From Lentzea atacamensis (GTDB lineage: Bacteria; Actinomycetota; Actinomycetes; Mycobacteriales; Pseudonocardiaceae): 64,000 bases of DNA. Below, piece after piece: positions 8,059-15,307 of this stretch. The DNA lies in the NCBI RefSeq assembly GCF_003269295.1, contig NZ_QLTT01000003.1, positions 62,001 to 126,000 on the forward strand, read 5' to 3'. Both the position numbers and the translations under genes were made by a program. The notes below the pieces were generated by a model, which had not been told where the DNA came from, did no database searches, and saw nothing but the letters and a program-made list of their open reading frames with translations. The first letter of the stretch is position 1. Every line of letters begins with the position of its first letter.

Positions 8059-8724
8059 TCACACGCTGACCGGTTCGCGCTGCTCGACCGCCACAGCCGT
8101 CTTCCGCCGGGGCTCGCGCTCCAGCCACCACTGCGAGATCAGCAACGGCACCACCCACCCGGTCCACGTCGCGATCCCGGAGATCGCGTTCGGCAGCTCC
8201 GCCTCCGGCACCCGGTCCGCCAGCGCCATGAACGCGAGCACGCCCCAGATCCGGTTGGTGAGGATCGAGACGGTCAGGGTGAAGCTGCGGATCATCCACT
8301 TGCGGTGGTCGCGGAACTGCCGCCGCCGCGCCGCGCGCCAGGCCAGCCACGTGAAGAGCAGCCACAACACGGCCAGGATCACGTTGCTGACCATCGCGAC
8401 CGGGCCGAACGGCGTCATCCAGCCGATGACCAAGCCGGACAGCCCGGCAGGAAACACACCGGCCCACACGTAGACGCGGCCGACACGACGGTGCCATGCG
8501 GGGAAACGGCCGCGGAACCACGGCCAGATCTGCACCACGCACGTGATGATGGCGATGGACGCGAAGACGACGTGCACCACCAGCAGGGGGTAGTGCGGTC
8601 CCCAGTCCGACTGCACACGCGCCGATGCACGGTCACCGGTCAGATACGGCGGTAGCGAGAACGCTACGAACGCCACCACCACGAAGGCCAACGGGCCCAC
8701 CCAAGGCTTGCGCAACCACGTCAT
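8059..8724 (-). CDS. DUF2306 integral membrane protein
   Basis: A 221-residue membrane protein with about five or six hydrophobic segments: VGPLAFVVVAFVAFSLPPYL, LLVVHVVFASIAIITCVVQI, VGRVYVWAGVFPAGLSGLVI, VAMVSNVILAVLWLLFTWLA and ATWTGWVVPLLISQWWLE. Short loops hold HRRVGRVYVW and FRDHRKWMIRSF, which are characteristic of DUF2306 proteins and place conserved His/Arg near the membrane. The function is unknown. I chose the ATG at 8724 (MTWLRKPW) because the sequence before it overlaps the divergent gene and does not look coding. Confidence 0.78.
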   Translation of the reverse strand: MTWLRKPWVGPLAFVVVAFVAFSLPPYLTGDRASARVQSDWGPHYPLLVVHVVFASIAIITCVVQIWPWFRGRFPAWHRRVGRVYVWAGVFPAGLSGLVIGWMTPFGPVAMVSNVILAVLWLLFTWLAWRAARRRQFRDHRKWMIRSFTLTVSILTNRIWGVLAFMALADRVPEAELPNAISGIATWTGWVVPLLISQWWLEREPRRKTAVAVEQREPVSV

Positions 8725-8836
8725 GGCACCACCATCGCGAGTGGCGCTTACCGATCGCGCACCGCTCGCTGACGTCCATGAATTGTCCACTGATTGGTCG
8801 TTTCGCGACACACTCGGTCGGCTCCAAACTTGCGTG

Positions 8837-10450
8837 ATGACTCCCGAGTCGTTGGCCGCCGCCCTCGACACGATGCCCGAGCAGCGGCAGGCCATCGCCG
8901 ACGGGATGGCCACCACGGAGACCTACGAGGCCGTTGCCCAGCGGGTGGCGGTCTTCGAAGCGTTGAACAAGAGCTGCACCCAGCTCGCCGAGATCGGCGA
9001 AGAGGACTGGGTCGTGATGCAGCAGCACGTGCTCACGTGCGCGCTGTGCAAGCCCGCGGACCCGAAACGGCTCAGGGAACGGGTCGAGTACCTGGCGCCG
9101 GGGCTGGTCGCGGTGCCGGAGGACGAGGAACGCCGGTGGCTCGCGTTCTTTCAGAGTCCGGTGCGCTCGGTGTCCGACGTGGTCACCAAGCCGGTCAAAG
9201 CGCTGACCGATCTCATCACGAAGAACGGCCCGGTGCTGGCCGACCCGCACGTCTGGAAAGCCGCGGCCGCCGTCGTGGGATTCGTGGTGTTCCTGCTGGC
9301 GATGCCGAGCTCGGAACGGGTGGAACCGCCGCCATCGCGCCACGAAGCGCAGAAGATCACCGAGCCGGCTCAGACCCTGCTCGAAGCGACGCCGCCGCTG
9401 GTCGCAGGTCCGTCGGTGTCGACGGTGCCACCCACCACCGAAGCGCCCACGCCGGGACCGGTCGTGTCCACCGCGCCGAAGGCGACAACAGCCGGCACGA
9501 CGAATGCGCAGCAGCCGGGAGGGTCCACAGAGGACAGGAAGCGGGCAGCGGCTCCCACCGGATGGGCCTACGCGAGCACGCCCTATTTCGCCTACGACCA
9601 GCCCGTCGGTCAGCAGGTCGAGCTGCATCGGCAGTGGCAGTGGGGAACCTGGCGCCGAAACGGCGTGGAGCGCTATCTCTCGCTGGTGAGGAAGGGCGAG
9701 GGTGCATACGAGGTGCGGTTGCCGGAACTCGGCGGGACCAGTGGCACGGTGCACACCGCGCTGAGCAACGGCTGGGGCTACCCGCAGGCGTTCTCGTGCC
9801 AGACCGAGGCAACCCGCAGCGACGGACGCGACCTGCTCGCCGATGTGGCCTGCTTCAACCCGAACGGGACGAGGAAGAACCTTCCGTTCGCCATCGTGTT
9901 CGTGAGTGACGGACCGGCCGTGGCCTATCGCGGTGGTGCGCCGGGAGTCGCCCGGACCGGAACTGGGCAGTACGAGGTGACCACGTTGGGCGGCAACGGG
10001 TTCGCGATGGTCTCGCCGGTCGGCTCGGCGCGGGCGACGTGCCGCTCGGCGGTGGAGGCGACGCGTGTGCGGGTGTCGTGCGACACCGACACCAGCTGGA
10101 ACCTCACCTACACCGAGAACGCGGCGATCCACCACGACCCGTCCGCGATGGCGGCCTACCTCACCACCGGCATCAACAGGTCGTGGAGCAGCAACGGCGA
10201 GACGCCGTCGGTGACGAGGACGGGCACGGGTCAGTACGACGTGCGGTACCAGGGCATCGGCAACCCGAAGGTCTATCCCGCCGACGCCGTGCTGGTCAGC
10301 GCGAGCGGGCCGGAGCCGAGGTACTGCCGGATCTGGGCGTGGAACGGCTACTCGTACCCGCCGGGGGTGCTGGTGCAGATCCGCTGTTACGACCAGGCGG
10401 GCGCGGCGGCCGACTCGTCGTTCGCGCTCGCCTACGTGCGAAGCCCGTGA
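8837..10450 (+). CDS. Single-pass membrane protein with three repeated extracellular modules (unknown function)
   Basis: A 537-residue protein that I do not recognise. The N-terminal 140 residues are soluble and include HVLTCALCKP. One transmembrane helix follows (AAAVVGFVVFLLAMP, near 140-155). Next is a Pro/Thr/Ala-rich stalk (ATPPLVAGPS, TTEAPTPGP). The outer part has three related modules of about 85 residues, each with a G-x-G-x-Y-x-V strand (GEGAYEVRL, TGTGQYEVTT, TGTGQYDVRY) and a later Cys-containing strand ending in a hydrophobic run (ACFNPNG.., SCDTDTSW.., RCYDQAG..). This suggests a beta-repeat binding ectodomain linked to a cytoplasmic N-domain. ATG 8837 is chosen; upstream residues overlap the divergent DUF2306 gene. 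Confidence 0.65.
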   Translation: MTPESLAAALDTMPEQRQAIADGMATTETYEAVAQRVAVFEALNKSCTQLAEIGEEDWVVMQQHVLTCALCKPADPKRLRERVEYLAPGLVAVPEDEERRWLAFFQSPVRSVSDVVTKPVKALTDLITKNGPVLADPHVWKAAAAVVGFVVFLLAMPSSERVEPPPSRHEAQKITEPAQTLLEATPPLVAGPSVSTVPPTTEAPTPGPVVSTAPKATTAGTTNAQQPGGSTEDRKRAAAPTGWAYASTPYFAYDQPVGQQVELHRQWQWGTWRRNGVERYLSLVRKGEGAYEVRLPELGGTSGTVHTALSNGWGYPQAFSCQTEATRSDGRDLLADVACFNPNGTRKNLPFAIVFVSDGPAVAYRGGAPGVARTGTGQYEVTTLGGNGFAMVSPVGSARATCRSAVEATRVRVSCDTDTSWNLTYTENAAIHHDPSAMAAYLTTGINRSWSSNGETPSVTRTGTGQYDVRYQGIGNPKVYPADAVLVSASGPEPRYCRIWAWNGYSYPPGVLVQIRCYDQAGAAADSSFALAYVRSP

Positions 10451-10493
10451 CTTGTCCACTGATCGGCTGTATCCGCGTGGGTCGAATGGCTCC

Positions 10494-12260
10494 TCACGGT
10501 GACTCGTCCACTGCGGTGAGGTACAGCGACTCCGCTTGCCGCATCCTCCGCAACGCCTGCTCGACGAACCCGGCGGCATGCAGTGAACGTGCGGCATCGG
10601 CGAGCAGCTCCTTGTCCCGCATCCGAAACGCGTACTCGGCCGCCCTGTCGTAACAACCGAGCGCCTCTGGGGAGTTCAACGCCTCGTACGCGAGTCCCAT
10701 GTTCAACAGGAAGGAACCGTCCATGCAGGACTCCAGTGCCAACGAGTAGCACCTGATCGCCTCCTCGTACGAGCCCTCCTTCTGGTGAAGGTTGCCCATG
10801 CCGTTGTACGCCCGGCCGAGCCGCACGACGTCACCGATCCGTTCGCAGATGTCACGAGCCTGCTCGTAGTGGTGGATCTTCCCGGTGGCCTGTCCCAGGC
10901 TCAACAGGGTCCGTGCCTCGCCCTGCGCGTTACGAGACGCGACCCGAACGGCCAGCACCTCCGTGAAGAGTCTCGTCGCGGACTCCGCATCCCCGATCGC
11001 CAGGCAGAGGTTCCCCATCCCCGTCAACGCACTCGGCTCCCGGCAGATCGCCAACGCCTCCGCGTGACATCCCTCCGCCTCTTCGAGGTGCCCGCGTTCG
11101 AACCACGCGTGTCCGAGATGCGCGAGCGCCAACGCCTCGGCAGACCGGTCCGCCAGTGACCGCGCCGCCTCCACCGCCGCCGTCTGCACCTCCACCGACA
11201 TCTCTTCGACGAGACGACCGGCCAACGCCAGCCGGCGCCGGTCGTCAGCCACGAGCACAGCGGCGACGGCGTTCTCGGTCTCGGTGTCCGCGACCGACAC
11301 GTAGTGGTCGAGCAGCCGGTCGAGCGCCTCGGGTTCGCGCGGTTCCAGCGTTCTGGCGTACTCCCTGAGCAGGGAGTGCATCGTGATCCGGTCGCCCGGC
11401 GCGTTCTCCAGCAGGTGCAACGAGAGCAGCCTGTTGCGTGTCGGCCGGACGTCACCGCCGGCCAGCGCGTTGAGCGCGTCGATCGAGAACTCGCGCTCGA
11501 AACCGTCCCCGAGCAGCCGGAACACGCGGGCGTCTGCGGGGGAGAGCTGCCGGTACGCCCACTCGAACGCGCCGTACACCTTGCCGCGCTCGGCAGGGAT
11601 CTCTTCGACCAGCGTCGCAAGCTTCGCCGTCGTGCGAAGCAGAGCGAACCTGGCGGCGACGACCAACGCAAGCGGCAGCCCGCCGCACGCTTCCACGAAC
11701 CCGCGCGCGGCATCGGGTTCCGAATCGACGCGCGACCCGAGATGGGCGCGCAGCAACGTCAGCGAGTCCTCGGTGCTCATCGGCCCGAGCACCAGGCCGC
11801 CCAGCCGTTCGCGGCTCGTCGCGATCACGTTCCGGAACAACGAGAGATCATGTTCCGCACCCGCGTTGTCCAGCAGGAAGAGCACCCGCCGGGTACCGAG
11901 CACCTCACGCAGCTGTGCGTGTAGATCGGCCCACAGCCGGACGTCGGGATGGGTGAGCGCCCTGATGAACCCGGCCAGCACGTCGTCCAAGCCCAGCACG
12001 GAGAGGTCGGCGCGCAGCTGACCGTCGGGGAACCGGTCCGCGACCGAGTGCGCGAGCCGGAGCGCCAGCGTGGTCTTGCCCGTGCCCGGCGGACCGCACA
12101 GTACCGCGACGCCGCTGGAGTCCAGGACGTCCAGCAACAGAGCCAGCTCGCGCGCGCGGCCGTGCACCACCGGATCGGGGCCGAGCTGCCGCGGCGAGCG
12201 GCCCGGCGGGTCTGGCAGGGAGAAGCTGCTGCTGGACGCGTCAACTGGGTACTTCGGCAC
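10494..12260 (-). CDS. NB-ARC/TPR signal-transduction ATPase (STAND family)
   Basis: A 588-residue STAND-type NTPase. The NB-ARC core starts near 30 (GPDPVVHGRARELALL), with Walker A GPPGTGKTT near 54-62, Walker B RRVLFLLDNAG, and sensor region VIATSRERLGG followed by CGGLPLALVVAA. A winged-helix-like part (VFRLLGDGFEREFSI) and then 5-6 TPR units follow (ALAHLGHAWFERGHLEEAE, LGRAYNGMGNLHQKEGSYEE). There is no recognisable DNA-binding domain at either end, unlike AfsR, so it may act through a partner protein. The GTG start lies 7 nt after TACGTT (12273-12268). It is divergent from the secreted-protein cluster beginning near 12.36 kb. Confidence 0.85.
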   Translation of the reverse strand: MPKYPVDASSSSFSLPDPPGRSPRQLGPDPVVHGRARELALLLDVLDSSGVAVLCGPPGTGKTTLALRLAHSVADRFPDGQLRADLSVLGLDDVLAGFIRALTHPDVRLWADLHAQLREVLGTRRVLFLLDNAGAEHDLSLFRNVIATSRERLGGLVLGPMSTEDSLTLLRAHLGSRVDSEPDAARGFVEACGGLPLALVVAARFALLRTTAKLATLVEEIPAERGKVYGAFEWAYRQLSPADARVFRLLGDGFEREFSIDALNALAGGDVRPTRNRLLSLHLLENAPGDRITMHSLLREYARTLEPREPEALDRLLDHYVSVADTETENAVAAVLVADDRRRLALAGRLVEEMSVEVQTAAVEAARSLADRSAEALALAHLGHAWFERGHLEEAEGCHAEALAICREPSALTGMGNLCLAIGDAESATRLFTEVLAVRVASRNAQGEARTLLSLGQATGKIHHYEQARDICERIGDVVRLGRAYNGMGNLHQKEGSYEEAIRCYSLALESCMDGSFLLNMGLAYEALNSPEALGCYDRAAEYAFRMRDKELLADAARSLHAAGFVEQALRRMRQAESLYLTAVDESP

Positions 12261-12267
12261 GCCGTCG

Positions 12268-12308
12268 AACGTAGCGTGTGCAGGCCTTCTGACACCTCGC
12301 TGACACCT
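12268..12308 (-). promoter_or_regulatory. Promoter with 11-bp-spaced direct repeats
   Basis: On the minus strand, AGGTGTCA occurs twice (12308-12301 and 12297-12290) with 11-bp periodicity. It is followed by a TACGTT -10 box (12273-12268), 7 nt before the GTG of the STAND ATPase. Repeats one helical turn apart around the -35 region resemble SARP-type binding sites. A related GTCAGGTC lies at 12323-12330 toward the divergent side. Confidence 0.5.
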
Positions 12309-12361
12309 GACGGGGTGTAGCTGTCAGGTCGCTGTGAGCGCAGTTCAGCAATGTCTGCGCC

Positions 12362-12601
12362 ATGAAGCCGACCAGCCAGATCGCCGCCGCGGTGCGGACG
12401 CTCCCGAGCAGCCACCCGGCGCCGGACGCCCGAGCCGCGTCCTGCGGCGGACGTGCCCGCCACGGCCGGGCCGAGCGGCTTCATCGCGCCGGGAACGCCC
12501 GGCAACGACTGGGGAACTTGGCTCAAGCGCCCGGCTGCCGCCCGGCCGCAGTCGAGCGACTGCTGAGGGGGCGCGCCGTGACCGGCTACATCACCGACTG
12601 A
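12362..12601 (+). CDS. Possible small gene, probably frameshifted
   Basis: The 390-bp gap before the secreted-protein genes contains a plausible leaderless start: CAATGT (12349-12354), 7 nt, then ATG at 12362 (MKPTSQIAAAVRTL). In that frame the later part looks non-coding (RARHGRAERLHRAG). In another frame a more protein-like stretch, 12453-12566, reads PATAGPSGFIAPGTPGNDWG then TWLKRPAAARPQSSDC before TGA. A single frameshift would join the two. I do not recognise the product. It could be a small secreted or modified peptide, or a decayed gene. Confidence 0.28.
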   Translation: MKPTSQIAAAVRTLPSSHPAPDARAASCGGRARHGRAERLHRAGNARQRLGNLAQAPGCRPAAVERLLRGRAVTGYITD

Positions 12602-12650
12602 CTTTTCCGCCTGCGTCAAAGGCTTTCGCAAAAACCGTTGAGGGAGAAGC

Positions 12651-13082
12651 ATGTTCAGCAAGATCGCCAGCGCACTCGGTGCCGCCGTCATCGTCGGTGG
12701 CGCGCTGCTCGGGCTCACCGCGCCCGCACAGGCAGAGTCGGCGCCGGGGTGCGGCGCGGTGACCCAGATCGGGTCGACCGCGTACATCAAGAGCGGCAGC
12801 ACCACCATCGGCTCGGTCAAGCAGTTCAAGGGTTGCAACAAGAACTGGGCCTACACCTACGTGTGGGAGGGCTTCCGCTCCTCGCACTCGAACTGGGAGG
12901 TCTGCGTCTCCGTCGCCACCGGCGCGAGCGCTCCCTACTCGCTCGAAGGCCTGCAGTGCCACGGCAAGAAGGCCGACAACTGGTCGTCGGGCACGAACAC
13001 GCTGAACGTGTGCACCCACGCCGTCGGCAACATCAAGTGGGGCGGCAACACGCCCACGGCCCGCACGAGCGTCCGTTGCTGA
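12651..13082 (+). CDS. Small secreted protein, unknown function
   Basis: A 143-residue exported protein. A signal peptide covers 1-28 (MFSKIASALGAAVIVGGALL, cleavage near AQA). The mature part, about 115 residues, has six cysteines likely to form three disulfides: GCGAVTQ, KGCNKNW, VCVSVA, LQCHGKK, VCTHAV and the C-terminal Cys. Repeated aromatic/Gly strands (GSTTIGSVKQF, NWAYTYVWEGF) suggest a beta fold. The ATG is preceded by GAGGGAGA. Its stop overlaps the start region of the NlpC/P60 gene, so the two are translationally coupled. Confidence 0.72.
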   Translation: MFSKIASALGAAVIVGGALLGLTAPAQAESAPGCGAVTQIGSTAYIKSGSTTIGSVKQFKGCNKNWAYTYVWEGFRSSHSNWEVCVSVATGASAPYSLEGLQCHGKKADNWSSGTNTLNVCTHAVGNIKWGGNTPTARTSVRC

Positions 13083-14200
13083 ACCTGAAGAAGACCGTTC
13101 TCACGGCGATCGCCGCCCTGTCCGTGCTGGCGCCTCTGATGAGCGCCGGCACCGCGCAGGCGGAGGTCCGCTCGTTCACCGCCACGACCACCCTCGACGG
13201 CCGCACCGTCAAGGACCCCGACGTGCCGGTCGGCAAGAAGCGCGTCGCCGACATGTACGCCAAGGGGCAGAAGGTCAACGTCGTCTGCCAGGACACCGGT
13301 CCGGACTACGGCGGCAAGAAGATCTGGGACCTCACCACCGAAGGCCTGTGGATCCCCGACGGCTACACCAGCAACCCCTCGGACACGATGGTGCTGCCGA
13401 AGTGCGCCACCTCGAAGTCCTTCCCCGCGAAGGCCGACCTCAACGGCCGCAAGAACAAGGGCGACGCCGCAACCGCACCCGGTTCGGTCGTCGACAAGTA
13501 CGAGGCGGGACAACAGGTTCCGGTCAAGTGCCAGGCGCAAGCCGAGAACGGCACGATCTGGGACCTCACCACTGACAACCTTTGGGTGCCGGACCACTAC
13601 GTCAAGACCGGAACCGAAGGTTACGTGCAGGGCCTGGCGCGTTGCGACACCGACGGCATCGAACCGGGCGAGCAGCCGCCCGGCAACGCCGTCCACGGTC
13701 GTAGCAACGGCCCGGCGGGCCCGACCACGGGCACCAACGCGGAGAAGGTCCAGCGCGTGCTGGACATCGCGAAGGCGCAGATCGGCAAGGGTTATCTCTA
13801 CTCATGGGGCGCGGGTGGCAAGGGCGGTGCGTCGTACGGCGTCCACCACTACCCGGACAACGACCCGTCGCAGGGTGACGACTACAACCGCCTCGGCTTC
13901 GACTGCTCCGGTCTGACGCTCTACGCCTTCTGGAAGGGCGCGGGCATGGACATCGGTGCGTGGACCGGTGCGCAGAACACCAAGGGCCGCGCGGTGACGA
14001 TCGCCGACCGCAAGCCGGGCGACCTCGTCTTCTGGGGTCGTTCGGACAACGACTCGGACGTCACCACGCACGTCGCCATCTACCTGGGCGACAACAAGAT
14101 TCTGGAAGCCGCGCCGCCGCGTGACGGCAAGAGCATCCGGATCAGCGATCTGAACAGTCACGGAACGCCGTATTCCAAGGTCCGCCGGATCTTCGGGTGA
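13076..14200 (+). CDS. Secreted NlpC/P60 peptidoglycan endopeptidase with two SH3-like repeats
   Basis: A 374-residue cell-wall hydrolase expected to cut peptide cross-bridges or stems. A signal peptide covers about 1-27 (LNLKKTVLTAIAALSVLAPL). Two homologous domains of about 75 residues follow, each with a V..VVCQ/VKCQ strand, IWDLTTE/DxLWxPDxY and a closing Cys; they are probably wall-binding SH3-like units. The C-terminal NlpC/P60 domain has Cys277 in FDCSGL and His332 in TTHVAIYLG. No ATG or GTG fits: translation seems to begin at TTG 13076 or CTG 13079, the latter overlapping the preceding TGA as CTGA. It is coupled to its neighbours as the middle gene of three. Confidence 0.85.
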   Translation: MLNLKKTVLTAIAALSVLAPLMSAGTAQAEVRSFTATTTLDGRTVKDPDVPVGKKRVADMYAKGQKVNVVCQDTGPDYGGKKIWDLTTEGLWIPDGYTSNPSDTMVLPKCATSKSFPAKADLNGRKNKGDAATAPGSVVDKYEAGQQVPVKCQAQAENGTIWDLTTDNLWVPDHYVKTGTEGYVQGLARCDTDGIEPGEQPPGNAVHGRSNGPAGPTTGTNAEKVQRVLDIAKAQIGKGYLYSWGAGGKGGASYGVHHYPDNDPSQGDDYNRLGFDCSGLTLYAFWKGAGMDIGAWTGAQNTKGRAVTIADRKPGDLVFWGRSDNDSDVTTHVAIYLGDNKILEAAPPRDGKSIRISDLNSHGTPYSKVRRIFG

Positions 14201-14214
14201 ACGAGGGGAAAACC

Positions 14215-15069
14215 ATGGACATCAAGAGAATGCTCTCCGGAGTGGCAGGGCTCGCGATCGGGCTCGGGGTGCTGGTGATCGGTGGCCCGCAGGCCGGCGC
14301 CGCCACCAACTTCGAGATGCCGTTCCCGTGTGGACAGACCTGGCAGGGCAACACCAGGACCGGACACAGCCCGGCACAGGCGGTCGACCTGAACCGCAGC
14401 GCGGACGAGGGTGACGCGGTCGTGGCGTCCGCGTCCGGCAAGGTCACCAAGGTTCGCAACGAGGGCAGCACGAGCTACGGCCGCTGGATCGAGATCGACC
14501 ACGGCAGCGGCTGGACCACGCGCTACGCCCACCTCTCCGCGCAGCGGGTGTCGGTCGGCCAGAGCGTCTCGCAGGGCCAGACCATCGGCAACGTCGGCAA
14601 CACCGGCGGTTCGACCGGCGCCCACCTGCACTACGAGCAGCTGCTGAACGGTTCGCCGCAGAAGATCAAGTGGAGCGGTGACACGATCCTGTACTACGGC
14701 ACCAAGAACTACAAGTCGAACAACAAGTGCGGTGGCGGTGCCCCGACCAACCCGTACACGCCGGAAGAGGCGTGCGGCGACGGCTACAAGGTGATCGACG
14801 GCGCGAACGTCGAGGGTGCCCGCGTCTCGCTGCTGTACAACGCCGCCAACGGCTACAACTGCGTCGTCGCGATCAAGACCACGAAGCTCGGTACCGCGTC
14901 GGACGTCGGTGCGTTCCTCGAGGTGCAGGGTGAGGCTCGCACGACCGACCGCGACGAGTACGGCTACTACGCCGGCCCGGTCAAGAAGAAGGCGCCCGGC
15001 AAGTGCGTGAAGTGGGGCGGCATGGTCGGTTCCTCCACCTACACCAGCGGCTTCGAGCACTGTGGCTGA
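14215..15069 (+). CDS. Secreted M23 (LytM/LysM-type) metallopeptidase
   Basis: A 284-residue exported zinc endopeptidase that cleaves peptidoglycan peptides. A signal peptide covers about 1-29. The M23 zinc ligands are visible: His51 and Asp58 (GHSPAQAVDLN), and His137-Leu-His139 (GAHLHYEQ). The core also has VVASASGKVTKV and a G(N)VGNTGGSTG loop. A C-terminal extension of about 105 residues contains several cysteines (NNKCGG, EEACGDGY, YNCVVAI, GKCVKWGG, EHCG) and is probably a disulfide-bonded binding domain. ATG 14215 is preceded by GAGGGG at good spacing; GTG 14197 is less likely. It starts 14 bp after the NlpC/P60 gene, in one operon with it. Confidence 0.9.
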   Translation: MDIKRMLSGVAGLAIGLGVLVIGGPQAGAATNFEMPFPCGQTWQGNTRTGHSPAQAVDLNRSADEGDAVVASASGKVTKVRNEGSTSYGRWIEIDHGSGWTTRYAHLSAQRVSVGQSVSQGQTIGNVGNTGGSTGAHLHYEQLLNGSPQKIKWSGDTILYYGTKNYKSNNKCGGGAPTNPYTPEEACGDGYKVIDGANVEGARVSLLYNAANGYNCVVAIKTTKLGTASDVGAFLEVQGEARTTDRDEYGYYAGPVKKKAPGKCVKWGGMVGSSTYTSGFEHCG

Positions 15070-15080
15070 TCTCAGGGCTG

Positions 15081-15160
15081 ACGTCAGGCTCTGATCTCTG
15101 ATCCAACAGGTTGTCCTTTCACAGACCGGGTGCGCCGAGCGATCGGCCGCCCGGTCTGCG
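15081..15160. repeat. Decayed copy of the SARP gene 3' end
   Basis: Bases 15081-15160 align colinearly, with small indels, to 15306-15385, the 3' end of the adjacent SARP-NB-ARC gene. They share CAGGTTGTCCTT, then CCGGGTG.GCCGAGC and TCGGCCGCCC. A 1-bp difference breaks the frame, so it is a non-coding remnant of a tandem duplication. The rest of 15161-15307 shows no gene I can support. Confidence 0.7.
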
Positions 15161-15307
15161 GGTGTTTCAGGTGTGATTCACTGCCACTGACGTCCCGGTC
15201 TCGAGAAACGCCGCTCCTGGGAGGAGTGGTGCGTCGGCGGAGTGCGAGGGGACAGGCTTCGGTCAACGCCCTGGGAACGGAGGAGCTGATCGGCCTGCCG
15301 CACGGCG

